Positions 8,201-16,454 of a DNA stretch of 45,046 bases are shown here, in pieces. Source of the DNA: an uncultured beta proteobacterium. Its GTDB lineage: Bacteria > Pseudomonadota > Gammaproteobacteria > Burkholderiales > Burkholderiaceae. The notes under the pieces are model-generated. The model was not told the origin of the DNA. It saw only the letters and a program-made list of their open reading frames with translations, and did not search any database. The stretch spans positions 1 to 45,046 of the forward strand of contig CAIVXR010000224.1 of the NCBI GenBank assembly GCA_903909925.1, written 5' to 3'. Every line of letters begins with the position of its first letter. Positions within the stretch are counted from its first letter, which is position 1. The position numbers were made by a program, and so were the translations under genes.

Positions 8201-10742
8201 GGGTAAAGAAAAAATAACTGGAAAGTCAGCAGATACCTCCCCAAGCAGCGGCGTTACTCCGCAAAAACCAGCAGCGGCGCCTACAACAACACCAGCTCCG
8301 GCTGCTGTTAAAGCAGATTTGAACGATGATGGGCTTGGTGCGGGTCAAAAAGTTGCGGCTACATCACCTCCTGTAATGGAAGATGATCTGCCTATAGATT
8401 TTGCAAACCGTGGTGGCCGTATGGGCTACGCATTAGGTAGCAGTATCCCTTACGGCGGATCTCAAGGTTACATCCCAGAAGAAGCTTATGAGATGCAACC
8501 TCCGCAAAAATTGCCAAGCAATGACGCTGAAATGAAAGCTGCGGCTCAAAGAGCTACATCGCAATCTAGCGGTTTAGGCACGGCTCTTAAAGGAGCAGCG
8601 GGCCTTAACTCAGCCTATAAATTGGGTAGCAAATACGCTCCTGAAACTATGGGTGCAATCAAGAGTGGCCTTTCCACCCTAACTGGAATTGGTGGCTCTG
8701 GTGCTGCCGCTGCTGGAACAGGTACTGCCGCCACGGAAGCCGCTGCTGCGGGCTTGGGTGCTGCTGCGCCGACCGCTGAAGCTGCATTAGGTGCTGCTGG
8801 AGCTACAGAAGCCGCTGGCGGCCTTGGTGCGTTAGCGTCAGGTGCTGGCAGCTTATTAGCTGATCTTGGACCGTTAGCTTTCCTTTTTGCTCTCAAGGAT
8901 GGTGGTCGTGCAGGCCATTACTCTGGCGGCATTGTCCCCCAACGCAAAGGCTATGACGGAGAAAATGGTAGCGCTGTCAAATCTGCATATGATCCCACTG
9001 AAATATTAACTCAAGCAGCAACCAATGCTGGCATTGATCCTGAGGAAATTAAATCTATTGGCAACGCCGAGAGCAGATTGAAGCCTCTCGGACCTGGAAC
9101 AATTGGCGATGATGGATCATCGGCTGGTTGGCTGCAAATGCACGTTGGTAATGTATCTCCCAAGTTTCCTAATCCAGGATTGGGTGATGACGCAATTAAA
9201 GCCATTCGGCCAGACCTTCATACAACTCTTTCACCTCAAGAAAAAGTTAATTGGCTTAATCAACCAGAAAACCAACTAGATATTGCTAAATTTGCTGCTA
9301 ATCATGCCTCCAAAAATGGGTGGGGTGCATGGTCTACTGCGAAAGGTCTTGGCCTTATGCCGGGCGGAGGAGAGTCCGCAGCAAGTTCAGGTCTTGGTAA
9401 AGCCTTAGATACAGGCACATTCCCAATCAGGCCCCCAGCTAACACTAAAGGCGATAAACAGGATTGGTCTGACTTCCTTACCAGCCGTCAGTTCATCATT
9501 CCAGCCCTGACAGCTATTGGGACAATGGGATCAACACCTACCCGTAACTTTGGCACAGCCCTTTCTGCTGGCCTGTTAGCTGGCGCACAAGCGTATCAGC
9601 CAACAGAAACATCAGCTATTGAACAAGAAAAGAAGCGTGCTGAAGCCGAAGAAAAAGGCGTTGATGTACAGATTAAGAAAGCTGCTCTCTATCAACGTAG
9701 ATTTGTTCAAGGTTATGGTTGGGAAGTTCTCGACCTCACTAAGCCTTATGCTGGATACGTTCCGATCACGGATGCAAAGGGGCAGCCTTTGCCCGGTATT
9801 GATCCTGTATTTGGTAAACAAATTCCAGTTGCTAAAGACAGCCAAGAAGGCCCGGAGATTAGTTCTCAATCCGCCGCTCAGACTAACATTCAAACTGGTA
9901 AGACTGAAACTCCAAACACAACAAAAACATCAACAATAGAGCCTTCAAAAGTCGAGGGTGTTGATCAAACTGTTGGATGGAAGGCAAGTACAAACATTCC
10001 CCAAAATTATCTGCCGCAAAACCAGTATGAAATTGCCAATGTTCCAGAGCAAGCAGCATCCATGCGGGATATTGGCAAGACAACTGTTGGCGAACAAAAT
10101 AAAAAAGCAAATGCTGCTTATGATCAGCTTACTCAGTTGAAAGCGATGGAAGCTGATTTTGAAGCTATACCGAAGACTGGCTTCAATACATTGGGGGCAT
10201 ACGCACCAGAAAAAACAAACATTGCTCGTAAAATCAATGATGTTTTGGCTACATTTGGGGCTGAACCGATGTTTGACAGCAGTGTTTTGGCAAATATTGA
10301 GCAGATTCATAAAGGCAGTACGCGCCTTGGATATGCTACATCATCTGCCATCAATAGCCGTGAGCCGGGATACATCATCACTGGCGCTATCAGAGCAAAC
10401 CCGAACATTGAGAATACGCCAGAAGGCTTTAAGCGCCTTACTAATGCGTTGCAGCAAGAGGCTCAAATCCAGCGAGATAAAGGCCAATTCTACAGCAATT
10501 ATATGGCTCGTTTCGGTCACTTAGATGGAGCTGAGGATATGTTCTTTAAGTTGAATCCACCTGAGAGATATATTGCTAGGGCAGTTGCTGCATCGGTCGA
10601 TCCTGTATGGATACAAAATTTGCGCGAACATAGCCCAGACACAAAAGAGAACAAGAATGGTCCGACATTGCGTGAATTGATTGATGAAAAGTACGGCAAA
10701 GGTACAACCAATATCTTGATGGGCGGAGGTCCACGTGGCTGA
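5256..10742 (+). CDS. Giant 1,828-residue virion protein: Q/A-rich, S74-like, DUF4214-like, Gly-rich and lysozyme-like regions
   Basis: AAAGGGA precedes ATG 5256. Regions in order: Cys2 in MCGGGG; Gln/Ala-rich helix (about 70-320); a Peptidase_S74-type intramolecular chaperone block at 349-420 (FSDKRLKEG with candidate nucleophile Ser351, then TQIGLMAQDVEKEHPDAVG); DUF4214-like segments near 512-552 and 664-709; five 7-residue TKVVDPx repeats; a Gly/Tyr-rich stretch (717-860); repeated RGGR-x-GYA motifs; an Ala-rich helix; a transglycosylase-like domain around 1250-1372 (IGNAESRLKPL with candidate catalytic Glu1272, then SSAGWLQMH); and a helical C-terminus. Size and muralytic domain suggest an ejection protein comparable in role to T7 gp16. 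It overlaps the next gene by 8 bases. An S74 domain with 1,400 residues after it is unusual. Confidence 0.72.
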   Translation: MCGGGGTSSVSSVNIPPEVLQNYKDVFERAKGVAAQPFVPYSQDPNAFVAGMTPTQQAAIANTNAAQGMANPDVQAGQAMIGRGMQQASPYMNQAGGLTNRGLGAGQQYANMANRYLGAGTQNVNPGNLNTQQYMSPYTESVVQTTQRAMNQQQAQQLAQQQADQIRSGAFGGDRGGISRANLMGQQSLAQAQAIAPLYQQGYQNAQQTAAQQQAQALAAAQANRAAQQYGAQQAAALGQQQFGQNLSAAQQQMGLGQALYGQNLGQGQAYAGLGLQNQAAQLAAAQQQMQAGQTQQQTDQAAKTAMYNQFQQQQGFPYQQAQFLGNLAMGTGALSGSTTTTNSSSSGLFSDKRLKEGAEQVGKTNDGLPIYRYRYKGDDRTQIGLMAQDVEKEHPDAVGSSHGYKTVDYKKATDGAVRASRAYGGGLDPNSMGGSVYEPGAYADGGLLPRGGYADGGTPYDLSSTGYQFNPETGMYQRDLGDGESASMTPAELQQYDVSSYLPSTIGSQTADANAQQIAQIYRDQLGRSPSSSAETYYWQNELASGKTIDQVKAEIAGSPESVGYHQLPGTKVVDPVTKVVDPVTKVVDPGTKVVDPSTKVVTPIKTPTTTAAAGAANPNIQTPLTYDASKFAPSMAPMRNRYGSYVAPLWNTASSFDMTAPIQSMYQGVLGREADEQGMNYWKNDLANGGQNLQDMYFNFLKSNEYQNQSQAGLGNTYGGYGGPLGGYGDSSGSLGGFGGYGNQFGGMGGYGSNFGGYGNQGFGGYGGGYGGMGGYQSMGGYGGGLGGFGNMGSYGGYDSSGWGGQPSFGGFGNSGGYGGGYGGMSQGFSPMGGYGGYQALGGYGNLGGYGGGYGGLMPPQQTQQASPSSSTSSSTAPTSGPAAFNRGGRTGYAYGSVVDANDAAALQAQIAAGIPGQTMPGAQSAIPNKLLHVPKLIVSDYRPPAQKTPFEHAQEMVAFSRGVNELAGKDTLTRNLFDWGKEKITGKSADTSPSSGVTPQKPAAAPTTTPAPAAVKADLNDDGLGAGQKVAATSPPVMEDDLPIDFANRGGRMGYALGSSIPYGGSQGYIPEEAYEMQPPQKLPSNDAEMKAAAQRATSQSSGLGTALKGAAGLNSAYKLGSKYAPETMGAIKSGLSTLTGIGGSGAAAAGTGTAATEAAAAGLGAAAPTAEAALGAAGATEAAGGLGALASGAGSLLADLGPLAFLFALKDGGRAGHYSGGIVPQRKGYDGENGSAVKSAYDPTEILTQAATNAGIDPEEIKSIGNAESRLKPLGPGTIGDDGSSAGWLQMHVGNVSPKFPNPGLGDDAIKAIRPDLHTTLSPQEKVNWLNQPENQLDIAKFAANHASKNGWGAWSTAKGLGLMPGGGESAASSGLGKALDTGTFPIRPPANTKGDKQDWSDFLTSRQFIIPALTAIGTMGSTPTRNFGTALSAGLLAGAQAYQPTETSAIEQEKKRAEAEEKGVDVQIKKAALYQRRFVQGYGWEVLDLTKPYAGYVPITDAKGQPLPGIDPVFGKQIPVAKDSQEGPEISSQSAAQTNIQTGKTETPNTTKTSTIEPSKVEGVDQTVGWKASTNIPQNYLPQNQYEIANVPEQAASMRDIGKTTVGEQNKKANAAYDQLTQLKAMEADFEAIPKTGFNTLGAYAPEKTNIARKINDVLATFGAEPMFDSSVLANIEQIHKGSTRLGYATSSAINSREPGYIITGAIRANPNIENTPEGFKRLTNALQQEAQIQRDKGQFYSNYMARFGHLDGAEDMFFKLNPPERYIARAVAASVDPVWIQNLREHSPDTKENKNGPTLRELIDEKYGKGTTNILMGGGPRG
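6969..7073 (+). repeat. Five tandem 21-bp repeats coding TKVVDPx
   Basis: Five in-frame units of 21 bases encode TKVVDPV, TKVVDPV, TKVVDPG, TKVVDPS and TKVVTPI. The first two units are nearly identical in DNA and the later ones diverge at third positions, so the array grew by duplication. It links the first DUF4214-like segment to a Thr/Ala-rich spacer in the giant virion protein. Confidence 0.9.
7404..7836 (+). repeat. Gly-Tyr-rich low-complexity coding repeat (GGYGG)
   Basis: About 145 codons are dominated by GGYGG/GGFG units built from short DNA words such as ggtggctatggc. It is flanked by a DUF4214-like segment and a Ser/Thr-rich linker. Composition resembles flexible or phase-separating Gly/Tyr tracts. 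Apparent long frames on either strand here are by-products of the repeat. Confidence 0.85.
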
Positions 10743-13425
10743 TAATCTTCCCGAAGGCACTTTTTTTGCCCGCCCAAAGTCTGACGAAGAGAAGCAGCGT
10801 GAAGCAAGTGCTGGGGTGGAGCCTTTGGCTCAGGGCGTTAAATTCAAGCGTCCTGCGGGAGAAGAAGAGCCTGTTGGCCAATTAAAAGACGTCGGCATGG
10901 GGGCTGCGTCTGGCTTAACAAAGGGTGTTATTGGATTGCCCGGAATGGTGGGCGGAATTGGTCAAATTTATGATATGGCCGGAGCAAAAAAAGACGAGCT
11001 AATAGCATCTGCTGCGGAAAACTTGGGATTGCTCCCTAAAGGGAAAACTGCTGAAGATTTATTAAAAAGCACAAGAAAATTAGAATCTTCTTTTCAAACT
11101 CCCGCAGAACAAGCCGGATACGTTAATAAAATATACGGGATTCCCTTTCCTACCCCATCTGGATCAATTAAAGCAGCAGAAGATATTGTTGCTAAAACTG
11201 GTGCAAACATATCCCCCCTTACTCAATATGAAGCTAAAACAGGTCCGGGGCGTATTGCGCAAGGCACGACGGAATTTATACCATCAGCTTTAGCTGGCCC
11301 TGGCGGCATATTATCAAAATTAGCAACTGGATCTGTTGGCGGATTGACAGGACAGACAGCAAAAGAAATTGCGCGCCAATCTAATATGTCCCCTGGATAC
11401 CAAACTTTTTGGGAAACTCTTGGAACAGTTTTAGGAAGCGGTGCTATTAGCGCGGGACTATCTAGGTATGCCGCAAAGGACCCTGCAAAGCAACTTGAAA
11501 TGGCTCAAAGGTTTGCTGGTCAGGGTCTCAGAGAAAGTGTTAAAAACCCTTCTCAGATCCAAACTGATTTACAACGTCGATCAGCATTAGCTGCCAGGCC
11601 GGGTGCTTTGCCGACTGATGTTCAATTAACGCCAGCGCAATTGTTGAAAAGCGGTGAACTGCAAAATCTTCAACAGCGCCTTATGGGACTTGCGCCAAAT
11701 AGCCCTGAGGCAAACGCATTACAGCAGCAAATCATTGCATCAAAAAATGCCATGCAGTCGTCTGCTGAACAGGTTAAAGGAATTGTTGAGCCGACAATTC
11801 CAACAACCAATATGTCATCTGCAATTGGTTTATCTGGAGATAATCCCCAAAATTTATCTTCAATTGCAGCCAGGGGTGCGTTTGACGCGCTACATACGGC
11901 CAAAAAATCTGCTTCAGATTTGGCGTGGGAAAATCCATTGCTCAAGCAGACTAATGTTTATAAAGACAGAGCATTAAATTTAATTAAAGAGCATTTAGAC
12001 GACATTGGGTTAACTGATAGATCTAGAATTGACCCAGAGGTTACCAACTTAATAAATACGTTTGAAAAATCAAAAGGTTCAACAATACCACTAATGGACG
12101 TTCAAAATTTGCGCGCTATGGTCGGTGATAAAAGCCGAAGGGCATATGCATCTAATGAACCCGCCCTTGGAAAAATACATAAAGATTTAGCAACTAAACT
12201 CCATGACATTTTAGCCGATAGCCCTAACATGCAATTTGGTGATACGGCTGGTGCAAAGTTTGCTGCTTGGGACCAAGCTAGAGCTGCTACAAAAGATTAT
12301 TATGATACTTTTCGGCCCGATTTTATGGGCAAATTAGCGGCTAAAAACGCGGGTGCGCCAGTAATATCTTCGGAAGCGGTTTTTGATAATATGTTTTCTG
12401 GCAGAAATGCTGCTAGAAACCTTCAAGAAACAAGATCAGCGCTTGGTACATCAATTGATCCCCATGTCTCAGATTGGATCATGGGCGATCTTACTAAAAA
12501 CGGAACAAAACTTGATATTAAGCAAAGCGATGTCAGCAGGTATCTTGCTGACCCAAAGAACGCAGCAATTGTTGATCAGGTTCCCGGATTGCGCGATAGG
12601 CTTACTAACCTTGCGCAGAAGGCTGGAGAGTCAGAACAGCAAGCTCTTGTTAGGAATGCGAAGGATGCTTTTGGCAGGATTGCTGAATCTGGCAACCCTC
12701 AAAGAATTTCCGATTTTTTAAGTACGCATGGGGACCTTCTAAAAAGCACCCTTACTAATCCCAATGAGCGGCAATTCATTGACTCCATCCAGCGCGCAGC
12801 GAACCTAATGGCTCCTGCTCAGGCTGGTATTTCGTCATACAGTAAAACACTCAATGCCCTTGAAAATGGCAGAATGATTGATGTCATTCTTGGCAATAAA
12901 ATTGGCATATTATCTGATTATGCTGCTGGTGAAATTTTATCACAACTTTTCTCCGTTGCGTCTGGAGTCCAGACCGGAATTGGAACTGGTGCTGGATTTA
13001 TAGCGGCTGGTAAAACGCTACTCGGCGGAGGCCAAGCATCCAATTTAGCTGATGCAGTAAGCAAAGTCATTTTGGGTGATGTAAAGGGATTGACAGTTCA
13101 GCAGCTCCAAAAAGCTGCCGCCGATCCAGAACTAATGCGCCTGCTGATGAGCAAACCATCATCAGAAGTAGCAATGAATCTTCATAAACGCCTAATGGCT
13201 ATGGGACTTGGTATTGAACAAGTTCATGCGGTTGAGAATAAGCCTGATCAAAACCGCCGTGTCCGTGCTTCTGGTGGCCGTATCTCAACGTCATCATTAG
13301 GCGATAAGCTTGTCTTGGCGGCAGAAAGAGCTAAAAAGGAAAACAGCAAGGCTACTGAGCCGCTGTTGAATGTCAATGATGAGAGCATCGCCAAAGCTCT
13401 GGAAATCGCCAATAGGAACCTCTGA
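10735..13425 (+). CDS. Large helical virion protein, likely ejection (internal virion) protein
   Basis: GTG start at 10735, five bases after GGAGG (10725-10729) and inside the end of the previous gene. The 896-residue product is mostly helical, with Gly/Ala amphipathic or hydrophobic stretches near 55-80 (VGMGAASGLTKGVIGLPG, MVGGIGQIYDMAG), 190-210, and 735-780 (GTGAGFIAAGKTLLGGG), as expected for a protein that enters or crosses a membrane. The C-terminus has RRVRASGGRISTSSLGDKL and then a Lys/Glu-rich helix ending KALEIANRNL, a GG motif plus helix shared with other proteins here. Role inferred from size, order and composition; no enzyme motif seen. Confidence 0.55.
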   Translation: MADNLPEGTFFARPKSDEEKQREASAGVEPLAQGVKFKRPAGEEEPVGQLKDVGMGAASGLTKGVIGLPGMVGGIGQIYDMAGAKKDELIASAAENLGLLPKGKTAEDLLKSTRKLESSFQTPAEQAGYVNKIYGIPFPTPSGSIKAAEDIVAKTGANISPLTQYEAKTGPGRIAQGTTEFIPSALAGPGGILSKLATGSVGGLTGQTAKEIARQSNMSPGYQTFWETLGTVLGSGAISAGLSRYAAKDPAKQLEMAQRFAGQGLRESVKNPSQIQTDLQRRSALAARPGALPTDVQLTPAQLLKSGELQNLQQRLMGLAPNSPEANALQQQIIASKNAMQSSAEQVKGIVEPTIPTTNMSSAIGLSGDNPQNLSSIAARGAFDALHTAKKSASDLAWENPLLKQTNVYKDRALNLIKEHLDDIGLTDRSRIDPEVTNLINTFEKSKGSTIPLMDVQNLRAMVGDKSRRAYASNEPALGKIHKDLATKLHDILADSPNMQFGDTAGAKFAAWDQARAATKDYYDTFRPDFMGKLAAKNAGAPVISSEAVFDNMFSGRNAARNLQETRSALGTSIDPHVSDWIMGDLTKNGTKLDIKQSDVSRYLADPKNAAIVDQVPGLRDRLTNLAQKAGESEQQALVRNAKDAFGRIAESGNPQRISDFLSTHGDLLKSTLTNPNERQFIDSIQRAANLMAPAQAGISSYSKTLNALENGRMIDVILGNKIGILSDYAAGEILSQLFSVASGVQTGIGTGAGFIAAGKTLLGGGQASNLADAVSKVILGDVKGLTVQQLQKAAADPELMRLLMSKPSSEVAMNLHKRLMAMGLGIEQVHAVENKPDQNRRVRASGGRISTSSLGDKLVLAAERAKKENSKATEPLLNVNDESIAKALEIANRNL

Positions 13426-13433
13426 GGGTAAAA

Positions 13434-14117
13434 ATGGTTGACTATACGCTCACTACGAACAAGGCGATCATCAAGCCTAATTTCAACACCTATATTGATG
13501 ACTGGAACACCCCGGTAAATACCGACTGGGACATCATTGATAAGGCGTTTGGCGGTACGTACACAGTCTCGCTTTCAAGCAGCGATGTGACGCTTTCACA
13601 GGCTAATTGCCAGAACGTGCATATCCTATTGACTGGGGCATTGTCAGCAAATGTGACGGTTAAGTTCCCATCTGGTGTGTCTGGCTTCTTCATCGTCGAT
13701 AACACCACCACAGGGGCTTATAACATTACCCTGTCATCTAATGCTGGTGGCCCCTATTCGGTCTTGGCAGTCAAAGACGCTAATACCTTGATCTGGACAG
13801 ACGGCAGCAGCGTTTATCTAGCTGACAACTCACCTGTCACTGGCGGCGCTGGCATTGATGTCACAGGCACGGTGATCTCGCTTCAGGTTCCTGTAGCGGT
13901 TGCTAATGGCGGTACAGGCCAAACAGCCTTCACTAATGGCCAACTGCTGATCGGTAATACTGGCACTGGCGGCCTTTCATCAGCAACTCTGACTGCTGGT
14001 TCCAATATCACCATAACCAATGGGCCTGGCACGATTACCATTGCCTCCAGTGGAGGGGGTGGGGGTGGCGGTCTGCCAAACCCCTTTGCTGTCAGCTATC
14101 TTATTGCTGGGATCTGA
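13434..14117 (+). CDS. Tail fibre-like protein
   Basis: A 227-residue protein with GAGGGT before ATG. It is beta-rich and full of Gly, Thr, Ser and Asn. The segment VANGGTGQTAFTNGQLLIGN followed by a run ending GTITIAS is a repeat type frequent in phage fibres. A Gly7 run (13 bases from agtgg on are nearly pure G) and a short C-terminus (PFAVSYLIAGI) end it. No chaperone or lectin tip is evident, so it may be a basal fibre or adaptor. Its last 17 bases overlap the convergent glycosyltransferase gene. Confidence 0.7.
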   Translation: MVDYTLTTNKAIIKPNFNTYIDDWNTPVNTDWDIIDKAFGGTYTVSLSSSDVTLSQANCQNVHILLTGALSANVTVKFPSGVSGFFIVDNTTTGAYNITLSSNAGGPYSVLAVKDANTLIWTDGSSVYLADNSPVTGGAGIDVTGTVISLQVPVAVANGGTGQTAFTNGQLLIGNTGTGGLSSATLTAGSNITITNGPGTITIASSGGGGGGGLPNPFAVSYLIAGI

Positions 14118-14868
14118 TAATATCGCCAAGCAAAAGCGATAATATGCTATTGTATTTGACCATGTAGGCATCGTCTATGTGGTCAAACTGCCCTCTAAAG
14201 TACGTCTCATAGGCATGAACAGCGTAGCAGTTAAATAGCTTCTTAAACTCCACAATATGCTCCCTAGGATCAAGCAAAAGGTAGTTCTGCTTTAGATCGA
14301 GCGGGAAGAACAGCTCTTGAGGGGCAATCTTGCATAGATCGGGGTACATTAGCGCCAGGTCGTGAGGCAGGTTAACAGCATGGCTGGCCCACTTGCCGCT
14401 TGCCATGTACTCAGGGATTTTATCCCGCCACATCTTCAAGAACTCAGATCCGGGCTTAGCGATGATCGGAGCCATAGCAACGGAGTCAGGGCTTTCTCGG
14501 CCTAGGGTCAGGTCAGCGTTCTGGAACGGGGACAATCCACGGAGGACTAATGTGTCTGTATCGAGATAATACCCACCATATTCGATCATAATATCGAGGC
14601 GCAAAGTGTCTGCTTGATATTGGACATATTCCAGCACAACCCTGCCAATGCAGTCTGGCGGTGTGATAGGAACAATCTCAAATAGCTTTGAGGCACGATC
14701 CCAATGAATACTCCCCTCTGGCGGCTTGTTATTGTGCATGAGGATCTTATCAAACTTGCCATAGGTCTTTGCCGCCATGATAGCCAGCATGTTTAGATAG
14801 CTGAACGGTCTGGATTTTGGACCAGTGATCCATATGAAATGGGCAATATTGGGTACAGGATCAGTCAT
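14101..14868 (-). CDS. GT32-like glycosyltransferase (DXD)
   Basis: A 255-residue protein. It opens PNIAHFIWITGPKSRPFSY, like the IPKxIHxIW start of GT32 (Och1/capsular) enzymes, and carries IEYGGYYLDTDTLVLRGL with the metal- and nucleotide-sugar-binding DXD at Asp103/Asp105. No signal peptide or membrane helix is seen, so it is cytoplasmic. It is the last gene of the leftward operon, converging on the fibre gene. It could modify host surface glycans, DNA or virion proteins; the sequence does not say which. Confidence 0.82.
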   Translation of the reverse strand: MTDPVPNIAHFIWITGPKSRPFSYLNMLAIMAAKTYGKFDKILMHNNKPPEGSIHWDRASKLFEIVPITPPDCIGRVVLEYVQYQADTLRLDIMIEYGGYYLDTDTLVLRGLSPFQNADLTLGRESPDSVAMAPIIAKPGSEFLKMWRDKIPEYMASGKWASHAVNLPHDLALMYPDLCKIAPQELFFPLDLKQNYLLLDPREHIVEFKKLFNCYAVHAYETYFRGQFDHIDDAYMVKYNSILSLLLGDIIRSQQ

Positions 14869-14869
14869 T

Positions 14870-15214
14870 TCACTTCTCCAAATACTCTGATGTTAACACA
14901 ATAAATCCATCTTGCGGTTGATCAGTGTCAAAATATCGAACTACCCCTGTAGTAGGATTATATTGCGTATGCTTTAGCGTGAATGTATGGCCATTCAATC
15001 GCGTCAGTGTTTGACCGTAGTAAGGTGGTTTCATATCGAAGCTAGGATCTGGATATTTGGTAGAATCTCTAAGCCTACCAAGGCCCATAATAGTGAAGGC
15101 ATTGTCTACAAGTTCATGATCTTTTTTATTTTGGTGATTAAATTTCCATTCATTCTTGAATGATTGCCAAGAAGATTTAAATCGCAGCCATTGTCGTTTG
15201 ATGTAGTTAAGCAT
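14870..15214 (-). CDS. Small hypothetical protein
   Basis: A 114-residue protein with a basic, Trp-rich helical N-terminus (MLNYIKRQWLRFKSSWQSF) and a more ordered C-terminal half (LTRLNGHTFTLKHTQYNPT, then VRYFDTDQPQDGF). I do not recognise the family. It sits one base from the glycosyltransferase gene and three bases from the preceding gene, so it is co-transcribed. The basic N-terminus could bind nucleic acid or membrane lipid, which is speculation. Confidence 0.6.
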   Translation of the reverse strand: MLNYIKRQWLRFKSSWQSFKNEWKFNHQNKKDHELVDNAFTIMGLGRLRDSTKYPDPSFDMKPPYYGQTLTRLNGHTFTLKHTQYNPTTGVVRYFDTDQPQDGFIVLTSEYLEK

Positions 15215-15217
15215 TTT

Positions 15218-15511
15218 TCATTCCCCCTTAGGTGCAGCTGGCAAAGGCATCCATTGTTTCATCCAATCTTCGTTAATCACGGGGGGAGCATAAGCGCTTA
15301 ACCACCACCCCTCGTTAGTATAAATAACTATTTCAATGTCACCACTGCCCATATGCGCTAAAAATGGCTTTCCGTCTTTGGGTGCTGTACGGATAGGTTT
15401 CCATTTAATTTTATCCAGTTTTTTTGTGATCAATCTTCCCATATCAATGCAAAGATCTAGTTGTTCTCTCAACAATTTGTTTTCTTTTTTGCAATCCTCC
15501 AGCTCATCCAT
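15218..15511 (-). CDS. DUF551-like small protein (copy 1)
   Basis: The start is at 15511 (MDELEDCKKENKLLREQ), preceded by GGAG, rather than at an upstream in-frame Met inside the neighbour. The product is 97 residues: a coiled-coil N-terminus, then a DUF551-type domain (WKPIRTAPKDGKPFLAH, later W-M-P-L-P-A-A-P). DUF551 proteins are common in phages and prophages, with no known function. The next upstream gene is a paralogue. The first bases overlap the paralogue's stop (15504). Confidence 0.8.
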   Translation of the reverse strand: MDELEDCKKENKLLREQLDLCIDMGRLITKKLDKIKWKPIRTAPKDGKPFLAHMGSGDIEIVIYTNEGWWLSAYAPPVINEDWMKQWMPLPAAPKGE

Positions 15512-15758
15512 TTGTTTTCTCCTTAGGTGGCTCCGACAAAGGCATCCAATGTGTCGGAATGACGGCTCCAGATGAAGCCGAATTTCTCCAAAACCCACCA
15601 TCTCTTGTTTGGTGAAAATACATGAGTTTGTGCTTTAGTTTTGTAGCTTTTGGATCATAACCCAAGACAATCCTGCCATCTTTAGGTGCGGTGTCCATCG
15701 GTTGCCAATTAAGAACATTAAATTGGCTGTAATGATCGGTGGTTGTGTAGTCAGTCAT
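15504..15758 (-). CDS. DUF551-like small protein (copy 2)
   Basis: ATG at 15758 follows AGGGGG; an in-frame Met 15 codons upstream lacks a site. The 84-residue product has the DUF551 signature at both ends: WQPMDTAPKDGRIVLGY and THWMPLSEPP. It shares W-x-P-x-x-TAPKDG with the downstream gene, so the two arose by tandem duplication and diverged greatly. Function unknown. Confidence 0.8.
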   Translation of the reverse strand: MTDYTTTDHYSQFNVLNWQPMDTAPKDGRIVLGYDPKATKLKHKLMYFHQTRDGGFWRNSASSGAVIPTHWMPLSEPPKEKTNG

Positions 15759-15783
15759 ATTGCCCCCTAATGTTTCTATGTCG

Positions 15784-16011
15784 TTATCCATTGCTCGTAA
15801 CAAAATGGGATAGATTTACTTCTCTTTCGAGTAACCCAATGATGTCGCCCAAGACATCCAGTTTTGTGATCCCATCCATCCCCAAAAACTCTAATGTTAA
15901 CGTAACATCACCTTCAACCACATTTTCTTTCAGCCATAATGTTCCAATTCTTGTCCCTTTTGTCCGTTCTCCTTCATAGGATTCACCAGCAAATCTTTCA
16001 GGATTCCTCAT
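15784..16011 (-). CDS. Small hypothetical protein at the end of the LEGK gene array
   Basis: ATG 16011 lies inside the end of the preceding gene, and the ribosome-binding site is the GGAGGGGAAAG that encodes that gene's LEGK codons. The 75-residue product (MRNPERFAGESYEGERTKG, then LWLKENVVEGDVTLTLEFLG) is beta-rich, followed by a helix (LDVLGDIIGLLEREV). It lacks the leucine-zipper repeat of its neighbours. Not recognised. Confidence 0.65.
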   Translation of the reverse strand: MRNPERFAGESYEGERTKGTRIGTLWLKENVVEGDVTLTLEFLGMDGITKLDVLGDIIGLLEREVNLSHFVTSNG

Positions 16012-16216
16012 GTTCTTTCCCCTCCAATGCTTTTCTGGCGCGTTCAAGGTCTTGATGCGACACCATGCCATAATCAATCAAACGCCGCAGCGCCGCCTCC
16101 AGCTTTTCGATACGATTCGCTCGTTTTGTCAGTTCTTTGTTGTAATGAACTAAGCAATCTTGCCACATATGCAGTGTCATTTCCCCAAGCTCTGGTAACT
16201 TGATATTGTCACTCAT
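15998..16216 (-). CDS. Tandem mini-gene family member D (coiled coil, KALEGK C-terminus)
   Basis: ATG 16216 overlaps the stop of member C. The 72-residue protein has RIEKLEAALRRLIDYGMV (short coiled coil) and ends ARKALEGKEHEES. The codons for LEGK contain GGAGGGGAAAG, which serves as the Shine-Dalgarno site of the next gene (start 16011). Paralogous with the genes at 16209, 16545 and 16753. Function unknown; the short zipper suggests homo- or hetero-oligomers. Confidence 0.75.
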   Translation of the reverse strand: MSDNIKLPELGEMTLHMWQDCLVHYNKELTKRANRIEKLEAALRRLIDYGMVSHQDLERARKALEGKEHEES

Positions 16217-16454
16217 CTTTCCCCTCCAGTGCTTTACGGGCGATTCGTCCGGGCCAATATTTGTCTTCAGGCTCCGTGTAAGCGATTTCCCGCAGCGCCG
16301 CTTGTAGTTCTTCAACACGGTGAAAACAGTGATGTAAATCATCCTCCAGCGTCTCGATGCGGTCGGCGGATTCTACGCACACTGGATTGCCACATAGACA
16401 GTTAATGTCAGATGCTCCCCTATCGCGCAGCCGCTTCACAAGATCGTCGGTCAT
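16209..16454 (-). CDS. Tandem mini-gene family member C (MTDDLVKRLR type)
   Basis: An 81-residue protein opening MTDDLVKRLRDRG, identical in its first ten residues to member A. It has a Cys cluster (CLCGNPVC), a helical stretch with the degenerate repeat RVEELQAALREIAY, and the ending ARKALEGKDE. The start codon overlaps the stop of the 34-residue membrane protein (ATGA, 16451-16454). Its C-terminal codons carry the ribosome-binding site for member D. Family seen in many phages, function unknown. Confidence 0.75.
   Translation of the reverse strand: MTDDLVKRLRDRGASDINCLCGNPVCVESADRIETLEDDLHHCFHRVEELQAALREIAYTEPEDKYWPGRIARKALEGKDE

Noticed and set aside
14119-14142. TATCGC/GCGATA hairpin between convergent fibre and glycosyltransferase genes
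   Set aside because: Short stem, no T-run in either direction, and inside glycosyltransferase coding sequence; not convincing as a terminator.
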